Shown here: positions 43,801 to 55,800 of the stretch, piece by piece
How the letters are laid out: every line of letters starts with the position of its first letter
Position numbering within the stretch: the stretch's first letter is position 1
NCBI GenBank assembly: GCA_949825065.1
Contig: OX463855.1
Coordinates: forward strand, 37,892,301 to 37,956,300
DNA from: Odontocerum albicorne
Taxonomy: Eukaryota > Arthropoda > Insecta > Trichoptera > Odontoceridae
Direction of reading: 5' to 3'
DNA length: 64,000 nt
Program-made: the position numbers and the translations under genes
The notes under the pieces: model-generated
Database searches by the model: none
What the model saw: the letters and a program-made list of their open reading frames with translations, nothing else
Told to the model about the DNA's origin: nothing

Positions 43801-46800
43801 CTTCCATCTAAGAACATCGTGGCCATTTATTTCTTACTGTAAAAATAATGTAAGTAAAGTAAAGCTTTTTTGACATATTTCCGTGATATTAACCTTTTTA
43901 CGGCGATGGCTCGAGTATCTTTCGTGTGTCCCACAGGCGGCGGTGTTTTACCTCAATAAATTTATATTGTATCTACATAAAAATATGACTCACCATTATC
44001 CCGAATCTGATTACTGTGGAACTGTGCGCCGATGCATTTTTTAGCTGACACTATACACACGTAATATTATCCAAATCAAAGCTATAAATAAAGTGCGACA
44101 ATATAAGAAGCAATAATCAAAGAAAACAATAATCCATAAACAATGAAAAAGGCAATTAATTCAATACGCAATACGCGTACTTACAAAAAAAATATCGACG
44201 CAAAATACGTCATATTGATCGGGAGCAATCGTCATTAGAAACATGACCTTCAACACACCCGAACGTGTGGCGCTAATATTTAAAATGCTTTAAATTTCGA
44301 CGGCCTCGAATCGGTCTGTTTAAATCCTTCTTATGGATCAAGTACTTGAAGTTTTGATGATTTTAAAAGAGATGTCACTAGAGGACACGTTTTGTCTTAT
44401 ATTCAGGTTAAAAATTGTAAAGAAGATTTAATTTTGACTGAGATATCGACACGCAAAGTTAGTGGCCACTTAAATGGCCGCTCGCCAGGACGGCACGTAT
44501 TATGTATGGGCCAGTTAAGTGGTCCCCCGCCGTGAAAGAGTTAAGATATAATAACATTTTCAATATTACAATCAACAACAAAAAATATATGCTGTTTTTC
44601 ATGAGCAGACACCCAAACGAATAAAAAAAAAGCACTAATGGTTACTTAATTTATTTGACTTGGCGACTTGTTTACATAGATAAATTTGTTTATGTTTGCA
44701 AGTGTAATTAAACATGATGGTCTCCGGTTTTTATTTGGAGGAGCACTTGATTTCGTTTTATAATAATTACGATTCCAATTTTTTGACAAATGACAAATGA
44801 ACTATACAATCTTCTTCTTCCCAGTATCATGTCATGTCCCCCCCGACGTTGACTATCACCTGAGAGTAAGCATATTTGTCCCCGGCAGCCCGAAAAAGAT
44901 CCTCAACGCTCCTTATACCAGTCCAATCTTGTAAATTGTGGAGCCAGGAGATTTGCCTCCTGCCAACACCTCTTCGACCATCTATTTTGCCTTATATGAT
45001 CAGGTGCATTAGTTTGTACTTGTCTCCTCTAAGTACATGACCCAAATAGGACACCTTTCTGATTTTAATATTAGTCAGCAACTCTCTATCAACTTTGGCT
45101 CTTTGAAGAACCCTTGTGTTGCTGACCATATCCGTCCAGGGTATCCGTAACATTTTCCGGTGTATCCACACTTCATACTACCAACTTTGAGTCAGTTCAT
45201 ACTACCAACTTTGAGTCAGTTCATACTACCAACTTTGAGTCAGTTCATACTACCAACTTTGAGTGTCCATGATTCCACTCCATATAATAACACTGATCAA
45301 ACAATAATAATGCTAAATGAGTTGAAATTTTTTAAATGAGTGGTTTAAAATTTTTATGTTTATTAATTTACCAATTTTAGAGTCTTGATGTTATGTACTA
45401 GTTATTTTAATAGTTCATGTCAAACGTACTTAACACTGTTTAATAGTTCATGTCAAACTTACTTAACACTGTTTAATAGTTCATGTCAAACTTACTTAAC
45501 ACTGTTTAATAGTTCATGTCAAACTTACTTAACACTGTTTAATAGTTCATGTCAAACTTACTTAACACTGTTTAATAGTTCATGTCAAACTTACTTAACA
45601 CTGTTTAATAGTTCATGTCAAACTTACTTAACACTGTTTAATAGTTCATGTCAAACTTACTTAACACTGTATGCGAACTGAGACTAATCTCTGATTACAC
45701 GTGCCGTGAGCTTATCAAGCCCATGTGTAAATACTAATAAAAAAAAATTAGAAAATCAACTAAGCATCCAAGAATCGTAAAATGTAAAATAAGTATGTAA
45801 TATTTTATGCAGGTTTACTTTACTTCCCACCGTTAAAGAATTTATGAAAGATGAAATATGGCAAAAATTATGATGCCTATTTTTTTATGCTATAGTGCAG
45901 TGCTCCGCAACCGTTGTGCCGTGAGCCGGATACAGGTGTGCCGCGGTTAAATTCAATGTACATATTTGACATTTTACAATTTTTCATTATGTATTTAATA
46001 CACAATGACAAATTATTTTTCATAATATTGTCTATTTTTCAAAATGTAGTATAGAATAATTATTATAACTAAATAATTTTTCAATGGTCCCCCAGCGCCT
46101 GGTGCCAACTGTTGAAAACTACGTGGTGTGCTTTGTACACACCATGGCCGCACCAAATTAGTCATAGACAAAGAAAAATGACCCTTATGCGTGTCGCTGA
46201 AAACTCATGCACATGCGTTATACTGCATTTGCACTCGTTACATCACGTTCACTCGTCCGTCATTACTGTCGTGTGCAGAGCTGTCACTATTTTAACAACA
46301 CAACGTTAAATAAACAAGTTTCTACCATTAATGATAATTACTATTAATTGTGTTGCTGAATTGTGTGTGGTTAGCGTTCTTCGTGTGATACACATTTAGT
46401 TTTATACCCCTTAAAATATGGATAAATTGTTACGTTCACTTTTGTGTTCATTGAAACAAGCGCAGGTATCACATTAATTAATTATTATTTTATAATAATT
46501 ATTAAGATTACGTACAAAATAAATATGTTTTATGTATGTTTACTTTTCAAATCAAAAACAAAAATTTATTGTAAACTTTGTGTATCAATTTAATACCTAT
46601 ATATTTTAGCTTTTGGTGTGCCGCGGAATTCTAGGAAGAATTTTGGTGTATTGTAAGTGAGAAAAGGTTGCGGAGCACTGCTATAGTGGATCACTTTACT
46701 AAATAATAAGAATTGACTAAAACAGATGGCAGTGTAAAAAAAAACATAACTTATCTCAGCTTTCTGCTATCGCCACATTTGAGATTATAGTCTCCTACTT

Positions 46801-49800
46801 TCTATGGGTGATAGATACACTTCTGACTTAACTCAAATCTCCAGCATGCAGTGTTAAGTTAGAGTAAGATTATATAAGAAAATATTTGATATATTTCCTT
46901 GTATAATTAAAAAAATATATATAGAAATTCTATAAGAAACTTTTACTTTTTTCAAACAACTAATCCGTATTATACAATAGTTGAGATGTTTTCTTGTTGA
47001 ATTGCAAAGCCATTTTGACTTAAATTCTCAAAAACTTGTTTCCTTATAGAACTGTGGCGGTTGCACACTCGGATACTGTGGGTGTTCATACATACGGTCA
47101 ATGACCGATGAGATGACCTTCGCATTCCTCGACGAAATCTAAATAAACAAGTCCCAAGTTCACACGCCGGCCATTCAACCGCATTCCATACTAGAGATGT
47201 ATGACAAGTATGCTGAATTATGCCATAAAACTTACCACTGCATGTTTACTGAAACCAACTCCATCCAGGTTTTTTTCAGGTCGAACAATCTTGACATAGA
47301 CAATGCCAACCATTCCCCCTAGAAGTGCATAACCAACTACAACCTAAAATTAAAGAAACGTTATTTTTGCAAATTTTTAAATATTTGTAAGTCGATGGCC
47401 TAGCGCACAAATGTGTTAAGTGCAAGATTGCTCAGTTAATAAATGCAATCTTAAAGTTTACTTCACAATGACGAATTATTGATAAGAACAATTGCATCCA
47501 TATTAATATCCATTATCGTAATTTATAGTGTTCTGAACAGATATAAAATGAAAAAAGTCTTATACTTCGGAAAGTCTAGGATGAACCGTGTGACGTTTGT
47601 CACAAAGGGATGGGGTAAAATCGTTTTTTTTTTACAAATCGAATAGTTTTTTTACAAATCGAACAATTGTTTTTATCTAAACTGACGTTTTAATTCCTAA
47701 TTTTCATTATACTGACTTTCTAATGTGTTGTATGATTTGTATATATCTTTAAATAGGCAAAGATCCACTATGAATTAATATTAATTACGAACATTTAATT
47801 AAAATCGATTTTCGAAACCGATTTTTGAAAATCCAATTATCGAATACCCCATCCCTAGCCAATGCAGACTAATATAGTGACTTTTGACAAACGTCACCAA
47901 ATATTATTTGATTTTAACAAACTGACACATTTTTGTTAATTTGTGACAAGATGTATAAATTTGTCATTATTGTTAGTTTTATGTAATGTATTTACCTAAA
48001 TAACTTGCTATTTATTAGAATCAAGGCTTATATTAAAGTTGATAAAATAATTAAAATTACTGAACATCGTTACAAGGTTGTATTGGGGCAAATTTGTGGG
48101 CTGTCATACGATTCATCCTAGATTTTCCGAACTAAAGTTAATTTTTGTTTATAATGCTTTTTTAATTGCATTTACTCTAATTGAGCAATCTTGCACTTAA
48201 CACGTTTGTGCGCTAGCTATGCCATTGAGGTTATCTTTAAGAACTTCCATTTAATTGAAATTTTTTATTACAAAATGTGCTAACAAAAAATGTAGTTCAT
48301 CCTAAGAGTAGTTGTAAAATAGTGAAATTACTATTTTTTACTTAGGTGTTGAGTAGCACGCTAATGCAAATTGAAATAATAATGAGAAATGACAATTTTT
48401 ATAGCGCTATTTAGAGAGAAGACTCTCCTCAAGGGTATTCTAACAAAGAAACCTTTGTATCTTGCGATATGTGAATGGTGTAGTGTAATGTATGTGTGTA
48501 GTGTTCATACACTTGTCTAATCATACATTTTGATAATTGAGCTCCGAATAAAAGTTGTCTTCGAGTACTTCCCAAAACTGCACATGTCACCCATATCTCT
48601 AATACTTTGAGACAGATCATTCTATGATGCAGGATCATCAATGGCAAAAGTTAAATTGTAATACTCCACACTATTAGATCAATTCAGAACAATCAATTTA
48701 TTTGATGATGATGAAATCAACCTAAAAGTTATACTCCTCTCCGAAAGAAACATTTCTCAGATACAGGTTTGAAAGATACAATGGAGACGACTCATTAAGG
48801 GACTTGAATACAAACATACAATATTTGAAATTAATCAATAACTTTAACAATATTACTTTTTCGAAATTATTGTAACGACACTGCAGATATGATAGTTGGA
48901 AATTGTTGACATAGTATAAATTATTTTTCAAGTTTGGTATACAAAAGTTTAAGTTAGATAGATTTTCCTTATTTATAATATCTGCCGATATATGTATAAA
49001 AGTATGTGGCGGTCGCACACACGGTCAATGACCGATGAAATGACCTTTGCATTCCTTAGCAATGCAAAACAAACAATTACAAAGTCCACGCGCCGGTCAT
49101 TCAACTCATAGCCGGGAGCGGAGCGAATTCCATGCTGGAGCGAGAATGCACCACGTCTGTCGCGCCAGTTCCGTAAATAAATTATCACCTACATACGACA
49201 TTAATCGTTTTGCTAATGCAGAAACGAGACGAAGGATATCTTGCTCGCATTCCCGCACACACGCGGGAATAGTATAAATACCTACGTTTACTAATAAAAA
49301 CTCTTCTTCCGCATTGCGATCGAAAACGTGTTTTATTTATCAACAAATCATCATCATCTCTTCCTTAAGAACCATTCTCCTAAAAGTATATTAAATATAA
49401 ACAATATTACCTCCATAACCATTATAAAGATGACTTCAGGACATTCCTCAGTTGGAGACTTCTCACCATATCCAATTGAAACCTACAAAAAAAAATTTTT
49501 TTTACTTGATAAATCTTTTCCACTTCAGCAGGGTTTTGTTATAAACTATATGTAATAATTGGCTCATTCATTATTAAAAACCTTACAAGTGAGCTCAAAT
49601 TATTGATAGTTGTTAAACATTTATATATTAATTTTTCTTAATAAAATTACAATTAAGGTTTATCGAAACTAAAGATCATTATAAGTTTCGATAATAGTAG
49701 TGGTTATAGCACTTTTTTGTAGATCTGGTTGTACACCTAATTATTGTAGATCTGGTAGTACACCTATACTCAAGAAAATTTAGCATGGTCGCTGTGACAT

Positions 49801-52800
49801 TTGAAATGCCATGTCTCAAAGGGATGGGGTAAAATCGTTTTTTTTTTACAAATCGAATAGTTTTTTTATAAATCGAAAAATTGTTTTTCTCTAAACTGAC
49901 ATTTTAGTTCCTAATTTTCATTATACTGACTTTCTAATGTATTATATGATTTGTATCTATCTTTAAATATGCCAAGATCCACTATGAATCAATACTAATT
50001 ACGAACATTTAATTTTAAGTATAAAAAAATTGAAAATCCAATTATCGTTTACCCCATCCATAGCCAATCCAGACTAACGTAGTGACTTTTGACGAACGTC
50101 GCCAAATATTTATTTGAATTTAACAAACTGACATATTTTTTGCTAATTTGTAACAAGATGTATTGATTTGTCATTATTGTTAATTTTATGTAATTTATTT
50201 ACCTAAATAACTTGTTTTTATTAGAATCGAGGCTTACATTAAAGTTGATAAAATAATTAAAATTACTGAACGTCGTTACAAGGTTGTATTGGGGCAAATT
50301 TGTGAAACATCACAGGAACCATGTCACATTTTCTCAAGTATAGATTATAATTTACAAATTTTGGAAAAAGGGCGCCAAATCAAGAATTTATCAAGGGTGC
50401 CAAAAACTTGGCAACGCCTCTGACTGTACGTCCTTCCTAACTCCGCTTCAATCGTTTTATAGTCTTGGTTATGTATTCGACCTCAAATACAGATTTTCTA
50501 TATCTAAGATGAAGTCCTTCTTGGTTTCATTGTTATTGGAGTCAAAGATAATACAATGTTTTAATAAATATTTTATTTAAATAAATAAATAGTTGAAAGC
50601 AGCATCAAACTGACTGATTTGAACCATATATGCCGCTCATGATGCTGAAAATATATAATAGTTGACCATTCATAAACATTGTTGTTTAGGTTACATGACA
50701 AATTAATACATCTTGTTACAAATTAGCAAAAATGTGGCAGTTTGTTAAAATCAAATAATATTTGGTGACGTTTGTCAAAAGTCACTACGTTAGTCTGCAT
50801 TGGCTAGGGATGGTGTATACCATAATTGGATTTTCGATTTTTATACCTAAAATTAAATGTTCGTAATTAGTATGATACTAATTCATAGTAAATATTGGCC
50901 TATTTAAAGATAGACACTAATCATACAAAACATTAGTCAGTATAATGAAAATTAGGAATTAAAACGTCAGTTTAGAGAAAAACAATTTTTCGATTTATAA
51001 AAAAACGATTCGATTTGTAAATAAAAACGATTTTACCCCATCCCTTTGAGACATGACATTTCAAATGTCACAGGAACCATCCTAAATTTTCTCAAGTATA
51101 ATAAGCTAAATTCCATTTTAATTTAACCTTTAAAGAGTAGTATTTTGTTCACCTAAATAATATACTCGTACGAGTAGCATAAATAGGCCAAATTAATGTT
51201 GCATCCTTTTTGCATATTTAAGTATACCGTCCAAATATATGTTACATGACTGATGTGTACTTATCAAGGGCGCAAATTAAAATTTGTTATTATTTGATAA
51301 AAGTGGTATTGTTATGAATTTCGATGGCGATATATAATTATGATTATACAACTAAAAAATATCATGTATTATCAATGAATGTATTCAACTCAACATGGGT
51401 CACTGCTTGGGAAACCCAAATGTTGGGTAAACAGTCATTAAAAAAATTTACGTATGAAAAAGGAACTCAATAATCAAAACACGTTTTTCTGCATATTTCA
51501 AATATCGAACAAACCGCTTGTATAAATCGTTCAGCCAGAAGAGTCATTTTGCAACAGTGTGAGTAACAGTGCGTTTACAAAAACTTATCACTTTATTTTT
51601 TTTAATGAAGTGAAAAAGCAAATAAAAATTATATTTTATATTCAAACATTGAAATGAACACACACGTTTTGTACATTTAAAATGCTGTCAGCTCAAATTG
51701 TAATAATCATAAAAATAAAATGTAAGTAAGTTTATTTCACATGTTAATTGTTTAGGCATGACAGATTCTAGGAAACATTAAATAACAAGAATGAAAATTT
51801 TCAAGATTAAAAATAAATATAAGTACAAGTATTATAAAGTAAAAATGTTCGTCAGCTTTAATTAGATTGCACGTAAAAAATAAAATAAATGTAAGATTAT
51901 TTAACATATTATAGTTGGGAAATTCTAGGATGAGTCCTGTGACAGCTCACAAATTTGCCCCAATACAACCTTATGTAATGTATTTACCTAAATAACTTGC
52001 TATTTATTAGAATCGAGGCTTATTTTAAAGTTGATAAAATAATTAAAATTACTGAACATCGTTACAAGGTTGTATTGGGGCAAATTTGTGAACTGTCACA
52101 GGACTCATCCTACATTTTCTGAACTATTATATAATGTATCATAATTACAATGCCAAATAATAAAGTTTTGAAATAATAGTAGATGGAAGGATACTATGTT
52201 AAATTCTAGGAAACTTTAAGTTATAACAAAGTACATTCTAAGCTTTCGAAAATTTTTGAATTATAAATTACATTAGACAAAAATGGCACTCCTAATTTCG
52301 ACATGATAGTGTTTTTCTAATCACCGAGTATTTCAACAACAATACAAACGTGCGCTCTACGCAAACCAATCGTGTGACATTCTAAAACCAATACCACTAC
52401 ATAAGTTGTGTAATACAGAGAGTGCTACTCACACTATTGCAGAATGACTCTTCTGGTTTAATGATCTATACCGCTGGTTTTGAGAATCCCCTACGTCATC
52501 GTTTCTCATACTGTCGGTCGCGGGAAAATAGGAAAATCACGAAAATGAAAATAACTTACATGTAAAAAGAAATATATCACATTATCTGAGAAAAACAGAT
52601 TTATTTTAATGTTAAACAGTTTGGACTTATCGCTCTTATATTGTACATACTCGTATTCGCGGCAAGTTCAAATTGTTAGGCAGCTCTGTTAGTGACGTAA
52701 AACAGTAGATATGTTTTTATCTAATGTGGCTTATTGTCTTTGTGCAAGTACCACATATGCGACCACGTGCACATGCATTATCGAGATATGAGTTTTTACA

Positions 52801-55800
52801 GATGGGTTGCCAAGTCTTAATTTATTTTATTCCTAAAGGGAGTCGCAAAGCTAAAACGGTAGAGAAACAATACATATTAAAGAAACAACATTAAAATGAT
52901 AATCATACCTGCGTTTCTACACTAAATGTAAAAATCCCTGTAAAAGTCCGCCCATTTTCTATACAAGGGATCGCAGGCGGATTTTCTGAGATGTCCCCAT
53001 TGGAGTAGGCCGCTAAGTAAAACATCAGGGCAAAGGACAGCCACAGAATGAAATGGAATATACTAAACAGCAATGTCAGCCATCTCCAGCGGCTTTCGAT
53101 CTATAAAAAAAATATCATTATGCCATGTCGGACAGGCTGACAATCCTCCTCCATTGCTCAATTCAATTTGGCGAGGCACTATGACAGGGCTTTTACCGTT
53201 GTTAGATCTGTAGCGTGGAATAATGTGCTTCAAAGTGTTAGATATATGAATGGTGTGTACAATTTTAGGAAACACTTGAAGAGACCTCTTTTAAGAGATT
53301 TATGATTAAAAAAATATGAACATGTATGAACACTACACACATATCATACATTATAGTGCACCTAAAGCCATCACATATCGGAAGATCGACAAAACTTTCT
53401 TTGTATTTCGTCTTCCTTTGCTAAGTTTTCTGCTGTTTTCTTACCAAACATGTTTTTATAAACATATAAAAAAGTGAAAAAGTTCCTAATTTAATAGCCG
53501 AAGCCCCCACCGTCTTATCCTAAGTCTTTTGTTTGTAATACTCTTAATACTTCGATAATTCGAATCCCAAGTCAGTAGTTCGAATCCCAAGTCTGTAGTT
53601 CAAACCCCAAGTTAGTAGTTCGAATCCCAAGTCAGTAGTTCAACCCCCAAGTCAATAGTTCAACCCCCAAGTCAGTAGTTCGAATCTCAAGTCAGTAGTT
53701 CGAATCCCAAGTCATTAGTTCGAATCCCAAGTCAGAGCATCGTTGAGGAAAGTCTCCTTTCGAAACGGTGCTATATGAATTGTTTTTTTATTATTATTAT
53801 TAGATTCAGACTGTTGTCTCTCATGATTGACGTCGAAATATCGAAGGCTTCGACTACGAGGCCCAGCAGCGACAGTGACTATTGTATAATTTATTGTAGT
53901 ATCAGACATTCTTTACAGGATAAACATTTCTAGGGCATTTATTCAGTTTTATCACTCTTATTTTATATCCAAGCTTCAGTTCCATAAATCTATGTGAACA
54001 CTGTCACATCACTGTGGACTATTATTTTTGATGAAATTGTCATAGATTAGCAAATAAAGATATAGTTTCCTTTCATTCTTTCTTCAGTCTTCATCTTTCT
54101 ATATCATAATGTATTAAGAAATATAAACGAGTAATGCTTAATATACCTAAAAAATATAAACGAGTCATACCAAAAAAATATAAACGAGTCATACCTAAAA
54201 AATATGAACGAGTCATACCTAAAAACGAACGAACTGCAAGATGTAATTTTAATAAATAAAATGGTGGTATCCAATTTATATTTTTATTTGTACAATATAT
54301 ATTGTAATAATTTTTATAAAATACACAATTTGTGAAAAAAAACAACAGGTAAATTAATGTAGAAACGCAATTTTTATAGATCTAAGTGTGTTGCATTTAA
54401 TTTGTCGTGTCCTCAGTACATTAGGCTTTGCCTGTATCTTACTGAGGACAATAACATACGAGTATATAGTATTCAAATAGTTAATCCATCCTTTTTTAAA
54501 AGTAGTATCCATTGTTGTGGTCTAACTTAAGAGAAAGAAGAAGTACCTATTTTAATTGATAATAAAACTCACTAAAGTTGTCACCATATCCTTCATGTAC
54601 TTCCCCATTTTCCCATGAATATTTCTCACGGGGATATTAGTTTCCCCATTTTTGAATATGAGTCTCTTCATGCGTCTTGCTCGGAATCCTCCATTTTCTG
54701 GTCTCCGTCTGAAAAAAGAAAATATGATTAAATTCACCCTTATTATACCCGTGGGTCTGAATCAAAAATATTAATTTCCATTAAGTTGATAATAAACAAA
54801 AAAAATGTTCCAAAAAATATTAATTTCAATTATTCTTCTTCACGCGTGTTTAATTCTGAGCATTGTGGTTCTCTGCTGTGTCTGGAACATGGTGTACCGT
54901 CTGTCTAACCTCACCGGTCACACACTTAGAACCGGTAAGGTTAGACAGATGGTGCAGAATCTGTCTGTATTCATGCGGCGTTTAAAGATCCTATAACCTT
55001 CTTTATTTGGTCGATTCATCTTATATTTGAGATGCATTACCGTGCCGTGCGAAAGATCGCCGGTTTGAACCTCGCGCTGGACTATTTCCCTCGAATAACA
55101 CAGACATTGTCCACCTAGTGCTCCTATCGTCTCGCTTCGGTATGCCATCAGAGCCAGTACAACGGCATGGTCGGGGAATATGCTGGTGTGGAACAGCTCA
55201 TTCACTTTTAAAAAACTCCACGGCACAGCTTCACTTCCTAACCGAATTAGCACTGAAATGGTGAGGGGATCCACGACTATCCAGCAACGACGATGACCAT
55301 CTTTCTCATGCTTATTTTCCATAAATATTCCCACAATATCTTAGGATTCTTTTCCTGCATTTAGTCAAAAGTCTTTCAGTTTTTTTTCTGCATGTGGTGC
55401 CCTCAACATATCCGAATTGAAGAGCGTAGCCTGGAGACAATATTGTCTTTGCCCCCAGTAATCGAGCCTTCGGGTTTTTAGAACCTCTGGAACAGGCATG
55501 AAACTCGTGGTTCGTTACTAAGCATGTTGGCAAAAGTACCGCTCGGCACGTGCTAGTATGTTACCAAATTGGTACCTTTTTTTTGGGTACCATCAGGAAT
55601 TAAACCCGAAATCGCAGGGTGGTAGTAAGTAAAAAATGTTGCCACTAGGCTACAGAGGTCGAATATTTATTGGATCTCAAATTATTGGATGATAGAGTCT
55701 GTATTGGCTAGGGATGGGGTTTACGATAATTGGATTTTCGATTATTTTTATACCTAAAATTAAATGTTCGTAATTAGTATTAATTCATAGTGGATCTTGG

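Noticed and set aside
45385..45681. 98-codon protein made of FNSSCQTYLTL repeats
   Set aside because: The frame is open only because the 33-bp repeat has no stop; there is no start context, homologue or expression sign.
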